Shown here: positions 34,131 through 43,800 of the stretch, piece after piece
How the letters are laid out: each line of letters begins with the position of its first letter
How positions within the stretch are numbered: position 1 is the stretch's first letter
NCBI RefSeq assembly: GCF_000725885.1
Contig: NZ_JODR01000006.1
Coordinates: forward strand, 124,001 to 188,000
Direction: 5' to 3'
Source of the DNA: Streptomyces albus subsp. albus
Lineage (GTDB): Bacteria; Actinomycetota; Actinomycetes; Streptomycetales; Streptomycetaceae
DNA length: 64,000 nucleotides
Notes under the pieces: model-generated
Seen by the model: only the letters and a program-made list of their open reading frames with translations
Databases searched by the model: none
What the model was told of the DNA's origin: nothing
Position numbers and translations under genes: made by a program

Positions 34131-34157
34131 ATGAGCATCGAGTGAGCACGCTACCGT
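34131..34157 (+). promoter_or_regulatory. Direct repeat and -10-like box before the SARP gene
   Basis: TGAGCA occurs at 34132-34137 and 34143-34148, an 11-bp period as used by SARP proteins, followed by TACCGT (34152-34157), a possible -10. The repeat sits closer to the -10 than in well-studied SARP promoters. Confidence 0.35.
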
Positions 34158-34262
34158 GACCAGGGACGATGCAGGACGAGGCGCCGAAGAGGGCGCCGGA
34201 GGACGGGACCGGGACAAAACCGGCGGAAACCGGGAGAAGGCCGGGAGAAAGGGTGATCGGGC

Positions 34263-36248
34263 GTGGAGGTCGGGTTCGGGGTGCTGGGGCCCGTGGCGGC
34301 CTGGGACGGCGCCGGTGACCCGATCGCGCTGAAGGGGCCGCGGCACCGCGCGGTGCTGGCCAGGCTGATCGTCGCCCGCCGCCGGGTCGTCCCGGTCGCC
34401 CGCCTGGTGGAGGACCTGTGGGAGGAGCCGCCCGCCGACGCGGTCGGCGCGGTACGCACTTTCGTGGCCGCGCTGCGCCGGGCGCTGGAGCCGCGGCGTC
34501 CGCCCCGGACGCCTGCACGGCTGCTGGTCACCGAGGGCCCCGGGTACGCGCTGCGCGCCGAACCCGACGCGGTGGACGCCTGGCGCTTCGAGCGGACGGT
34601 TACCCAAGCCGCCTCCCAGCCGCCCCAGCGGGCACTGGCCGTGCTGGAGGAGGCACTGGGGTGGTGGCGCGGCCCCGCCTACGCCGAGTTCGCCGAGGAG
34701 ACCTGGGCCCGCACGGAACGGTCCCGGCTCAGCGAGCTGCGGCTGCACGCCGCCGAGCGCCGCGCCGAGGCCCTGCTGGCCCTCGGCCGCGCCGCCGAAG
34801 CGGTGCCCGACCTCGACGCCCACGTGGCCGAGCACCCGTGGCGCGAGGACGCCTGGCGGCTGCTCGCCCTGGCGCTGTACCGCACCGGCCGCCAGAGCGA
34901 CGCCCTGACAGTGCTGCGCCGGGCCCGGACCCTGCTCGCGGACCAGCTGGGGCTGGACCCCGGCCCCGGGCTGCGCCGGCTGGAGTCCGACATCCTCGGC
35001 CACGCCTCCCACCTGGAACCCGCCTCCGGGTCGGAGGGCCCGGCCGGACGCGTGTGGGCGCAGGCAGCCGCCGCCTACGACCGCACCGTGGCCTCGGGCA
35101 CCCGGGCCCGGCTGGAGTCGACAGTGAGCCTGTTGCGCCATCTCGCGGTGACCGGGGGCGGGGGCCTGGAGGCCGCCCGGCGGCATCGCGTGGCGGCGAT
35201 CACTGCGGCGGAGGACCTGGGCGACCCGGAACTGACCGCCCGCGTGATCGGCGCGTACGACGTACCCGCGGTCTGGACCCGGGTCGACGACCCCCAGCAG
35301 GCCGCGGACGCGGTGGCGGCGGCCGAACGGACGCTGGCCGCGCTGCCCGAGGGGGCGCACCCCGCGGTGCGGGCCCGGCTGCTGGCGACGATCGCCGTCG
35401 AGTCACGCGGGACGCACTCGCCGCGCGGGCCCGAGGCCGCCCGCGAGGCCGAGCGGATCGCCCGCCGTCTCGACGACCCCACTCTGCTGGCGTTCGCCCT
35501 CAACGGCGCGTTCATGCAGGCGTTCGAGCATGCGGGGCTGGCCGCGCGGCGCGACGCGATCGGTGCCGAACTGGTGGCGCTGTCCGCCCGCAACGGCCTG
35601 CCGACCTGGGAGGTGCTGGGGCATCTGGTGCGGCTCCAGGCCCGCTGCGCGCTGGCCGACTTCTCCGGCGCCGACCACCACGCGGCCGAGGCCGAACGCC
35701 TGGCCGAGCGCAACGAGTCCCCGCTGGTCGGGGTCTTCACCGGGTGGTACCACGTTTTGCGGCTCGCCGCCGGCGGGGTGTCGGCCGCTGCCGAGGAGGC
35801 GGCCTACCGGTGCGCCGCCCAGCGGCTGGAGGGGGCCGGTATGCCCGGGCTGGAGCGCGGCCTGCTGCCGCTCGCGCTGCTGTCCGTACGCCTGCGGCAC
35901 GGACAGCCGGCCCAGACCGGGGCGGACACCGACTGGGGGCCGTACGAACCGTGGGCCCGGCCCCTGGTGTTGCTGGCCGAGGGCCGCGGCGATGCGGTCG
36001 CCGGTGCGTTGCGCCGGCTGCCCGACCCGCCCCGCGATCTGCTGTTCGAGGCCCTGTGGTGCCTGGCCGCCCGGGCGGCCCTCGCCGTCGGCGACCGGGA
36101 GACGATGGAGCGGGCCCTGGCCGCGCTGCGGCCCGCCGCGCACGAGCTGGCGGGGGCGGGCAGCGGCCTGCTCACCCTCGGCCCGGTCGCCGGCCATCTC
36201 GACGACCTCGCCACCGCCCTCGGCAGGCCGGACGCCCGGGAAGAGTGA
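34263..36248 (+). CDS. SARP/AfsR-type transcriptional regulator
   Basis: A 661-residue regulator. Residues 1-95 are the OmpR-like winged helix ('VLGPVAAWDG', 'RHRAVLARLIV', 'VPVARLVEDLWEEPP'). Residues about 100-245 are the BTAD helical domain ('WWRGPAYAEF', 'HPWREDAWRLLALALYRTGRQSDAL'). The remaining about 410 residues are helical TPR-like repeats, with no Walker A motif visible, so it is not a full AfsR. GTG 34263 is preceded by AAAGGGTG. It is divergent from the dehalogenase-like gene and may control it. Confidence 0.85.
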   Translation: MEVGFGVLGPVAAWDGAGDPIALKGPRHRAVLARLIVARRRVVPVARLVEDLWEEPPADAVGAVRTFVAALRRALEPRRPPRTPARLLVTEGPGYALRAEPDAVDAWRFERTVTQAASQPPQRALAVLEEALGWWRGPAYAEFAEETWARTERSRLSELRLHAAERRAEALLALGRAAEAVPDLDAHVAEHPWREDAWRLLALALYRTGRQSDALTVLRRARTLLADQLGLDPGPGLRRLESDILGHASHLEPASGSEGPAGRVWAQAAAAYDRTVASGTRARLESTVSLLRHLAVTGGGGLEAARRHRVAAITAAEDLGDPELTARVIGAYDVPAVWTRVDDPQQAADAVAAAERTLAALPEGAHPAVRARLLATIAVESRGTHSPRGPEAAREAERIARRLDDPTLLAFALNGAFMQAFEHAGLAARRDAIGAELVALSARNGLPTWEVLGHLVRLQARCALADFSGADHHAAEAERLAERNESPLVGVFTGWYHVLRLAAGGVSAAAEEAAYRCAAQRLEGAGMPGLERGLLPLALLSVRLRHGQPAQTGADTDWGPYEPWARPLVLLAEGRGDAVAGALRRLPDPPRDLLFEALWCLAARAALAVGDRETMERALAALRPAAHELAGAGSGLLTLGPVAGHLDDLATALGRPDAREE

Positions 36249-36318
36249 ACTCCGCCGGTCCGTACCGCTGCCGGCGTGGCGTCGTCCGCTGCCTGCCCCG
36301 CTTGCCGGGGCGTGGACG

Positions 36319-36358
36319 GGGGCCGGTGCGGCGCGACGATGCGCCGACCACCGGCCCC
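36319..36358. terminator. Hairpin between SARP and chaplin-like genes
   Basis: GGGGCCGGTG+CGGCGC pairs with GCGCCG+(AC bulge)+CACCGGCCCC around the loop gacgat: 16 bp in the gap between convergent genes. Confidence 0.7.
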
Positions 36359-36387
36359 GCCCGGGCCCGGCCGTGCCGTACGGCTGC

Positions 36388-36759
36388 TCAGTAACCGGTG
36401 CGGTCCACGGTCACGCACGTGGTCCGGCTCAGCACCGCGACCGTCTCATTGCCGCAGTTGTTGCTGTGCCCCGAGGCGTTGCGGGCGAACAGCAGGTTGG
36501 ACAGGACGCCGCCGCTGGGCCCCGCCTGGTCGCCGCCACCGCCCTTGCCGGTGTCCGCGGCCACGCAGGTGCGGTTCTTGAAGAGCGCCAGTTTGCCGGT
36601 GCCGCAGAGATTGGTGTGGCCGGAGGAGTTCCTGCCGGAGAGGTTGGACAGCACACCGCCGGGGCCGGCATCGCTGTCACCCCCGTGGGCCGAGGCCATG
36701 CCCGCCGGCACCGCCATCAGCATGCCCACTGCGAGGCGCCGCGCACCGTTCATCTGCAT
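36388..36759 (-). CDS. Secreted protein with two chaplin-like repeats
   Basis: A 123-residue protein. A signal peptide ends near 'GMASA' (residue 24). Two repeats follow: 'GGVLSNLSGRNSSGHTNLCG' begins at residue 34 and 'GGVLSNLLFARNASGHSNNCG' at 83. Each has two Cys 13 residues apart (C52/C65 and C102/C115), ending 'NRTCVAAD' and 'RTTCVTVD'. Chaplins of Streptomyces have about 40-residue repeats with 'GVLSG', 'NVCGN' and 'NTCVN', so this looks like a diverged double chaplin or a related surface protein; no LPxTG anchor is present. ATG 36759 with AGGAAGG fits the signal peptide better than longer starts. Confidence 0.6.
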   Translation of the reverse strand: MQMNGARRLAVGMLMAVPAGMASAHGGDSDAGPGGVLSNLSGRNSSGHTNLCGTGKLALFKNRTCVAADTGKGGGGDQAGPSGGVLSNLLFARNASGHSNNCGNETVAVLSRTTCVTVDRTGY

Positions 36760-36982
36760 GATCTTCCTTCCTGTGCACCCTTCCGGCCGTGTCGGCCGGT
36801 GCAACTGTCGTAACGACATCCGGTCCGATCGGCATGGGGCCGAGCACGGTGAATCATCGGCAAAGAGGTTGATCAGCTCCCCCTTGGGGAGTGCGCCGCC
36901 CGGGGCCGTTGACCGCGGCCCGTCGCTACCGGGCACGAGGTGGGTGCCCCGTGCGGCGGGTGAGGCGGAAGCGGCCTCGGCC

Positions 36983-37018
36983 TATTGATTTTCGATAGAT
37001 ACCGATCGACAATCGATA
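36983..37018. promoter_or_regulatory. Tandem operators of the DUF2975/HTH pair
   Basis: TATTGA-TTT-TCGATA (36983-36997) and GATCGA-CAA-TCGATA (37004-37018) are two dyads of the same design, centred 21 bp apart (two helical turns). Each is followed by GAT, and the second runs into the ATG at 37020. The upstream interval 36760-36982 shows no gene. Confidence 0.65.
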
Positions 37019-37019
37019 G

Positions 37020-37517
37020 ATGCCTCGCCATTTCACAGCGGCCCTTCAGGCCGGCATCGTCGTAGTGTTCCTGGCCGGTCTCTTCGGCCAGATCGTCGTC
37101 ATCCCCACGACAGCGGCCGACGAGGTCGACAACTTCCCTCCCTACGCCCCCTTCGCCGTGCCGTACGCGACGGTGGCGATCCTCGGAATCGTCTGCGTCC
37201 AGGTGGCGCTGGTCGCGGTGTGGCGGCTGCTGTCCATGGTCCGCGAGGACGCGATCTTCACGCCGCTCGCCTTCCGCTGGGTCGACGTCATCATCGGTGC
37301 CTCGGTGGTGGCGACCCTGCTGGCGCTCGGGACCGCGGCCCATCTCTTCTTCGCCACCATCCCCTCCCCCGACGACGGGATGGACGTCCTCAGCGCGCTG
37401 GGCGCCGCGGTCGTGTGCGTCGGAGCGGGCGCGGCGTTCGCGATGCTCGTCGTCGTGATGCGGAGCCTGCTGCGCAAGGCGACGGAGTTGCAGACCGAGA
37501 TTTCCGAGGTGATTTGA
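37020..37517 (+). CDS. DUF2975 membrane protein
   Basis: A 165-residue protein with four predicted membrane helices ('GIVVVFLAGLFGQIVV', 'VAILGIVCVQVALVAVW', 'VIIGASVVATLLAL', 'AAVVCVGAGAAFAMLVVVM'), matching DUF2975. It is coupled by a TGATG overlap to a YozG-like HTH gene, the usual partner of this family. An in-frame TAG directly precedes ATG 37020 and no ribosome site exists, so the message is probably leaderless. Role unknown; possibly a membrane modulator of the HTH protein. Confidence 0.8.
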   Translation: MPRHFTAALQAGIVVVFLAGLFGQIVVIPTTAADEVDNFPPYAPFAVPYATVAILGIVCVQVALVAVWRLLSMVREDAIFTPLAFRWVDVIIGASVVATLLALGTAAHLFFATIPSPDDGMDVLSALGAAVVCVGAGAAFAMLVVVMRSLLRKATELQTEISEVI

Positions 37518-37741
37518 TGGCGATCGTCGTCGATCTCGACGTGCACCTCGCCCGGCTCGGTCTGACGGTCGGCGAGTTCGCCGCCGCCGTCGGCATCACG
37601 CCCGCCAACATCGCCGTGCTGAAGAACGGCAGGGCGAAAGCGGTACGGTTCACGACACTCGACGCGATCTGCCGCACACTCGGCTGCCAGCCCGGCGACG
37701 TACTGCGCTGGGTGCCCGACGCGGGTCCGGACGACGGCTAG
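37517..37741 (+). CDS. YozG-like Cro/XRE-family HTH regulator
   Basis: A 74-residue single HTH domain: 'DVHLARLGLTVGEFAAAVGITPANIAVLKNGRAKAVRFTTLDAICRTLGCQPGDVLRW' in order, given here only in its key parts: HTH at residues 16-40 and the 'GCQPGDVL' end typical of YozG/YdaS-like proteins. It likely binds the TATCGA-type dyads upstream of the operon and represses it. Confidence 0.8.
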   Translation: MAIVVDLDVHLARLGLTVGEFAAAVGITPANIAVLKNGRAKAVRFTTLDAICRTLGCQPGDVLRWVPDAGPDDG

Positions 37742-37886
37742 GCGCTCTCGTCCGGAGCGGCGTCGGGCACATGCGCGGGGCGGGAAACGTCACCGCGCCC
37801 TCCTGCGCCGGCGGCCGTCGGCGTGCGCACCCGCGGGCCTACACTGTGCGGCCACGGGCCCAGGGTCCGTCGGACAAGGGGGGCAC

Positions 37887-39095
37887 ATGCGCAAAACGGT
37901 CGTCACGCTCGCTGTGTGCGCACTGGCGGCGGCCGGGTGCGGAACTGAGGACCGGGACCGGCCCGACGGGCCGCAGCGCTCGGTGAAGCCCGGCGGGCCG
38001 CGCTGGACGTACGACAGGATCAGCGAGGAGCCGGCCAAGCTGACGGATGTGCTGGCCACCGCCGACGACGACATCTGGGTGGCGGGCACCCGCGTTTCCA
38101 CCGGCACCGGAAAACCGGTCGCGTCCCCCGATGACGGCTTCCTGCTGCATCACGACGGCAAGCGCTGGAAGCGCCGCCCCATGCCGGCGTCGCTCGGCGA
38201 CAGCGTCCACGAAGCCCGCCTCGACGCGGTGGACTCCGGTGGATTCCTGCTGACGGCCGGCAAGCAGGACCGCAGTGCCTGGCGCATGGCCCATTGGGAC
38301 GGAACCCGCTGGACTCCGCTGCCCGGGCCGCCGCCGGGGACCGCGGGGAGCCGCGGGATCGTGGACGTGCGCGCGTTCGCCGCCGACGACATCTGGGCCC
38401 TGCGCGGCGATTCCCTGGCATACCACTGGGACGGCGCGCGCTGGTCCGCCACCGAACTGCCCGCCACCGTCCGTGCCCTCGACGGGGTCGCCTCCGACGA
38501 TCTGTGGGCGGTCGGCCACCGCGACACCGGGATGGACCGGGCCGGCGGACCGGAGACGGAGTACACCCAGCCCGCCGCCGTGCACTGGGACGGCCGCGCC
38601 TGGAAACTCGTACGGACCCCGGAGTACCGCTTCTCCGACCCGGTGCCGCCCGAGCCGGGTGCCCACCTCGGCCAGGTCCTCGCGGTGGCGGAGGACGACG
38701 TGCGGGCGTACGGCGAACACACCTACAACCACGGTGAGACGGAGGACGAGCCCGCCGACGAACAGGTCTCGCTGCGCTGGAACGGCAGCCGCTGGGCGCG
38801 GCAGCCCGGCGCGCGGGGAGACTGCGCCGGGCGCGCCCCCGTGGCCCTCGACGGTGACCGCGGCATGTTCCTGGACGGCAACCGGTATCTGACCGAGGAC
38901 GGCTCCTGCGTCCGGATCCACCGCCCCCGGCTGCCGCACACCGACGGCATCAGCCGCCGTTCGCAGCAGTCCCTCTGGCTGGCGGCCGTCGAACCGGTGC
39001 CCGGCACCGACGAGGTCCTCGGCGTCGGTCACGTCCAGGTCAACCAGCCCGGCAATCCCACCGGCAGAGCGGTGGTCGTCCGTCTGGAGCGGTGA
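37887..39095 (+). CDS. Secreted lipoprotein with beta-propeller-like repeats
   Basis: A 402-residue lipoprotein: signal peptide with lipobox 'LAAAGC' (Cys18). Repeats of the type 'ADDDIWVAG', 'ADDIWALRG', 'SDDLWAVGH' each lead to 'HWDGxxW' ('LHHDGKRWKR', 'HWDGTRWTP', 'HWDGARWSA', 'HWDGRAWKL', 'RWNGSRWAR'), consistent with blades of a propeller. TACACT at 37840-37845 may be the -10. Function unknown; likely on the outer face of the membrane. Confidence 0.8.
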   Translation: MRKTVVTLAVCALAAAGCGTEDRDRPDGPQRSVKPGGPRWTYDRISEEPAKLTDVLATADDDIWVAGTRVSTGTGKPVASPDDGFLLHHDGKRWKRRPMPASLGDSVHEARLDAVDSGGFLLTAGKQDRSAWRMAHWDGTRWTPLPGPPPGTAGSRGIVDVRAFAADDIWALRGDSLAYHWDGARWSATELPATVRALDGVASDDLWAVGHRDTGMDRAGGPETEYTQPAAVHWDGRAWKLVRTPEYRFSDPVPPEPGAHLGQVLAVAEDDVRAYGEHTYNHGETEDEPADEQVSLRWNGSRWARQPGARGDCAGRAPVALDGDRGMFLDGNRYLTEDGSCVRIHRPRLPHTDGISRRSQQSLWLAAVEPVPGTDEVLGVGHVQVNQPGNPTGRAVVVRLER

Positions 39096-39118
39096 GGTTC
39101 TCCCCACGCCGGCCCCGG

Positions 39119-39160
39119 CGCCTCCGCCCGCCGGGGCGGCGGATCCGGCGGGCGGAGGCG
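39119..39160. terminator. Perfect 16-bp hairpin terminator
   Basis: CGCCTCCGCCCGCCGG (39119-39134) and CCGGCGGGCGGAGGCG (39145-39160) with a 10-nt loop, between the convergent lipoprotein and golvesin-domain genes. Confidence 0.8.
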
Positions 39161-39191
39161 ACCGGTGTCGGGACGAGCAGCGGACGGCCTG

Positions 39192-40673
39192 TCAGGACGA
39201 GCAGGACACCCGGATCGCGGATGCGGCGTGGTGGGCGTTGTCCCAGGAGCCGTGGTCGATGCCCCGGGTGTGCAGCTTCACCGACAGCACGCCGTCGTTC
39301 ACGGGGAACGTGCCTCCGGTCACCCAGCTCCCCCGGTTGCTCGTCTGCTGGACGGTGAACTTGCCGACCATGGTGCTGCCCGCACCGTTCGCGGCGTCGT
39401 GCACGGTGTAGTAGGTGGGGTGGCCGCCGACCCGGCGGATCTGGGAGTCGCCGGGAATGTGGACCTTGACCGTGCAACTGCCGCGCTCGACCTTGCCGGT
39501 GTCGAAGGTGTAGCGGGCCGCGTTGTCGTCGTCCCGGGTGGCGGAACCGGACATCGGCACGGAGACGTAACGGCCGCCGCAGCCGGAACCGGAGTAGCCG
39601 CCCTCGGAGGTGGTCCAGCCGCGCTGGCCGTCGGAGTAACGGCCCTGGGCAACCCACTTGGTAGAGCCGTCCGAGCAGTACGGGCCGGCCACAGCGCTGT
39701 AGCCGCCCGCCGAGGCCGACTTGACCGACGCACGGGAGTGGTCGCCGTCGGAGGAGCCGGAGCCCTCGGCACGCGATTCGCCGACGTCGACCGAGTCGTC
39801 GTCCTTGTCGCCGTCGCCCTTCTTCCCGCCGTCGCCGTCCTTGTGTCCGTCGTCCCCGCCGGAGGCGGATCCGTCGCCCGATCCCTTCCCCGAGTCGTCG
39901 TCGTCCTTCTTGCCGCCCTTCCCGTCCCCGTGGCCGGCACCGGAGCGGTCGGAGTCCTTCTTGTCCGCTGCCCGCTTGCCCGACGGGTCGTCGGCCCCCG
40001 GTATGAACCCGTCGCCGCCGCCGGAGGCCCGGTGGTCGGCGGCCGTGGTCCGCTCCTTGGCGTCGTCACCGCCTACCATCGCGACGATCGCGAACGGCGA
40101 GCACAGCAGCAGCACACCGGCGAGGGAGGCGGCGGCCAGCACCGGCCGGGACAGCTTGACCTTGTTGCCGCCGTCGTCCTCCGGCTCCGTCACCGTTGTG
40201 GAGGTGGAGGCAGACGTCGAGGCGGACGTCGAGGCGGAGGCGGAGGCGGACGCGGACGTCGAGGTGGACGCGGCCGTAAAGCCGGACGTGGCGGCGGGCG
40301 TGGAGCCGGATGCCGCTGCGGGTGTGCGCTCCGAGTCGGCGGCGGGTGACGGGCCGGCTGCCGTGTCCGGCGCGGGCGACGCCGCCTCCGGGGCGGTGGC
40401 CGGTCGCGGGTCGGTAGCCGGTCGTGGGTCGGCCGGCGGCGACGCGCCGGCCTCCGTGTCCATGTCCGCATCCGCCCGCTGCCGGTCCGCCCCGCGTGGC
40501 CGGGCTCCGTCCTGTCCCGCCGCACCACCTCGCGGCCCCGTCCCGAGCTGCCGGCTTCGTCCGGGCTCCACCGCGGGGGACGTGTCGCCGCCGGTGGTCT
40601 CCTCGCCGGTTCCGGTCGTCGGCTCCTGCCGCGAGCCGCGCGGTTCGGGCGGCGGGGGTGTCACGGGGGCCAT
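39192..40673 (-). CDS. Membrane-anchored protein with golvesin C-terminal-like domain
   Basis: A 493-residue protein. Residues 1-170 are Pro/Ala/Ser/Thr-rich and likely cytoplasmic, including an (Ala-Ser-Thr-Ser) tract. One membrane helix 'AASLAGVLLLCSPFAIVAMV' lies at about 178-197. A long Asp/Gly/Lys-rich extracellular linker follows. The last about 130 residues ('ARYFDTGKVERGSC'-like region, 'GGHPTYYTVHDA', 'NRGSWVTGGTFPV', 'IDHGSWDNAHHAASAIRVSC') resemble the golvesin/Xly carbohydrate-binding-like domain. ATG 40673 has GAGGAGA upstream. It lies 176 bp after the giant gene on the same strand and could belong to the secretion locus; the gap shows nothing else. Confidence 0.72.
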   Translation of the reverse strand: MAPVTPPPPEPRGSRQEPTTGTGEETTGGDTSPAVEPGRSRQLGTGPRGGAAGQDGARPRGADRQRADADMDTEAGASPPADPRPATDPRPATAPEAASPAPDTAAGPSPAADSERTPAAASGSTPAATSGFTAASTSTSASASASASTSASTSASTSTTVTEPEDDGGNKVKLSRPVLAAASLAGVLLLCSPFAIVAMVGGDDAKERTTAADHRASGGGDGFIPGADDPSGKRAADKKDSDRSGAGHGDGKGGKKDDDDSGKGSGDGSASGGDDGHKDGDGGKKGDGDKDDDSVDVGESRAEGSGSSDGDHSRASVKSASAGGYSAVAGPYCSDGSTKWVAQGRYSDGQRGWTTSEGGYSGSGCGGRYVSVPMSGSATRDDDNAARYTFDTGKVERGSCTVKVHIPGDSQIRRVGGHPTYYTVHDAANGAGSTMVGKFTVQQTSNRGSWVTGGTFPVNDGVLSVKLHTRGIDHGSWDNAHHAASAIRVSCSS

Positions 40674-40849
40674 CGTCGTTCTCCTCGTCGTTCGTCGTCC
40701 GTGTCTTCCGTGTCGTGCGCGCGGTGCGTGTGAGGCGTGCGGGCCCCCGTCCGACCCGCCGCGCGGGACACGGGCACGGCATGGGGGGTGGGGCGGAACC
40801 GGGCCGGGCTGTCCGACGGGGGCCGTGTCCGCCCATTCTGCAAGGTCGT

Positions 40850-43800
40850 TCAGCTGTCGTCCGGACCGGGCGGCGCCTGACCCGGCGGCCGGTCCGTTCC
40901 GCTCCCCTCCCCGGCCGGCGGGTTGCCCTGGACCAGTCGGGCCGCTTCCGCGCGGGCGGCGTCGGGTCCGTCGAGCACCAGCACCGTCCCGACCCGGTCG
41001 AGTGCGTCCCAGTACGCGTCCGAGTCGGGGTCCAGTGCGGTGCCGGGCAGACGTGCGAACTCGGCGACGGCCCAGTGGTGCACCATCGTGTTCACGCCTC
41101 CCGTGAGCACCGCCTCCCGCACCGTCCGCTCGTCCGTCTCTCGGGCCAGCCGGAGCAGCCCCTGCGGTGCGCCGCCCCATCTGCGCTCGACGGCCAGCAG
41201 CGCGGTGTGGTCGGGCAGTTGCAGAGCGGCGGCCAGTGCGGGCAGGTCCATCGGCCGGCGAAGGGGCTCCGACTCCCGTGCCGCGACCTCGTTCCACACC
41301 GCGGGATCGTCCACGGCCACCACTGTCTGCGTCACCCGTCGCAGCGCCTCCTGATGGACCGGGTCGTCCGGCATGAGGTGGACGTCCAGTTGGGACAGCA
41401 GTTGCCCGGCTGCCCTCCGCACCGCTTCATGGATGCTCTGGTCCGCGAAGAACTCGCCCACCTCCTGCGGGGAGAAGGGCTCCATCAAGACCATCAGCCC
41501 CCAGGGGACCGTCTGCCATTCACGGGCCAGCGGCAGCAGCGGTGCCGGGGCCGGCAGGTCGAGGCCGACGGAGAGGAGCCGCAGTTGGGCGGTGTCGAAC
41601 CAGGGCTCGGAGCGCAGTTGGTGCAGCTCCGGCACCGAGACGCCGAACCGCTCCGCCCACCACGTGTCGAGCCTCGCGGCGAGCTCCCGCTGCGGGCCCA
41701 GCAGGATGCGGGAGGCGTCCTCCCCGTGCGCGGTCAGATGCTGGACGAAGTCCTCCAGTTCCGTGATGTCCAGCCGGGACGAGACCAGATTGCTGAACAG
41801 GCGCTGTTCGAGCCGCAGTCCGAGCCCGTCGAGGTGCTCCCGCAGTTCCTGCACGTACGTTTGGGCGGGCTGCTGGTCCGCCAGCGCGTTCTGTACGTCG
41901 TTGCGCAGCGCCCGGAGCAGGAACCAGCTTCCCGGGTCCCATCCCGCGGCCTGGCCGAGGGCAGCCGCGTAGGCGCTCTGGCCGATCGACAGGCCCAGGT
42001 CCTCGGCGGTCCTCGCCAGTTCACCGAAGGGGTCCTCCGTGCGGGAAAGCGTCAGCCACAGGTCCGATTGCGGCCGGACCTCGGGGGCCAGTCCGCTGCT
42101 GTAGTTCCCCAGGAACGTGTTCCACCAGTGGCGGATGCTCCGCACCGCCCCGTCCCAGCCGTGGCGTTCGGCCGGCAGCGCTTGCTGGAGGGATGCGAAC
42201 TGCTCTCCCGGTTGCGACCATTCCATCTCGGCCCGCACCGAGTCGAGCCGTGTCAGCTGTTCGTCGAACGGAAGCTCCCGCAGCTCGGCGACGGACACGC
42301 CGGACACGCCGATCACGTGGTGGAGCACCCAGAAGAACTGGCCGGGCGCCAGCCAGCGGGACCGTGCCGGCCAATCCTGCCGGGTCAGATCGCCGGGTCC
42401 GGCCACCGCCGGGTCGGCGACCATCCGGTACAGCCACGCCCGGTCCGCCGGGTCGGTGAGGCCGAGCGCGGCGGCACTGGCCCGAAGCACGTCCTCGGCG
42501 CGCGGCCGGGACTCCTCCGCAATGTCGTACGCGGCGTGGAAGGCGGCCAGTGCCAGGGTCTCGTCACCGGCCAGGTGCCCGGGCCACAGGGACCAGTGGT
42601 CGAGGAGTTCCGCCGGGCGTGCGGCGGGGCTGTCGGTGCCGGGCTGTCCGGTGCTGTCCGTGCCGTGGGTGTCCTCGTCCTCGCTGTCGCTCCCGCCGGG
42701 CTCCTCGCGGTAGTGCGGCGGGGGTCCTGTCGGGCGCGGTGCGGGCCGCTGCCAGGGCTCGTCCGTCTCCGGCGACGTGCCGTGCGGGTAGCCGGGCGGC
42801 ACCTGACGGGCCGCCTCCAGCAGATCGTGCGGATACGACGGCGGCTGTGCGGCCTGCGGCTCGTGGTCGGTGTAGGGATCTGCGTCACGTTCGCGCTGTG
42901 TCTGCGCCCACTGTGCCACGACGGCACCCAGCACATCGTCGGACAGCTGGGGGAGCTGCTGATTCAGCTCCCTGCGCAGTTCCTCCTGCGACAGGCTCCG
43001 CAGGACGTTTCCCGCCCAGGGGTACCGCTCCAGAAGGGAACGTGCGCTCTCGTGTTCGAGCCGGCCCCGCAGTTCGCCCAGGGCGGTGACGCCGAGCGAG
43101 CCGGGACCGGCCCCGTGCGGGAGGTCCTGGCCGGCCACCAGCCTGTGCAACCGTTCGACGAGGTGCGTCGGTCCGCCCTCCTCCCGGTGGCGGCCCAGTT
43201 CGATCAGGGAGGTGCCGAACGCGCCGGCGAACCTGCTCGCCCGGGCCCAGACGGTGCTGCCCAGGCCGCCTTCCCCACCGTGGGTGTCCCGGTCGAGGAG
43301 AGGGGAGCCCTCCGCCACCAGCCGGTCGAGCGCCGCCCAGTCCCCGGCGGTGTGCAGGCCCAGGTCGTCCAGGGTCCGCCGCATGTGGTCACGCCACTGT
43401 TCCCCGGGCCACACCGGCCCCGACGGCCCGGCTCCCCGGTGCGAGAGGCCGTTGCGGCGCAGCCAGTCCCTCTCGACGACGAGCGCGGTCAGGTCACGGG
43501 GGAACAGCCGGGCCAGCAACTGCGGCGACCCTCCACGTGCGGTCACCCCGAGGGCGTCGGCCGCCGCGGCGACCGTCTCCGCGTCGGGCGCGGGGACGGT
43601 GCCGCCGTGCGCACTGCGGTTGCCGCCACCGTCGCCGTCGTGGCCTCGCCGGCCTTCGTCGCCGTCACCGTTCCGGCCGTCGTCACCACCCTCGCCGCCG
43701 CTGTGCCCGCCGCCTCGGCCGCCGCCGGTGGTGCCGGTGGTGTCGCCGCCCCGGTCGCCGGCGTCGCTGCTCTCGTTGCCGCCGCCCTGGGCGTTCACTC

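Noticed and set aside
36760..36936. Longer start for the chaplin-like protein
   Set aside because: It would bury the signal peptide; ATG 36759 has a strong AGGAAGG at the right distance.
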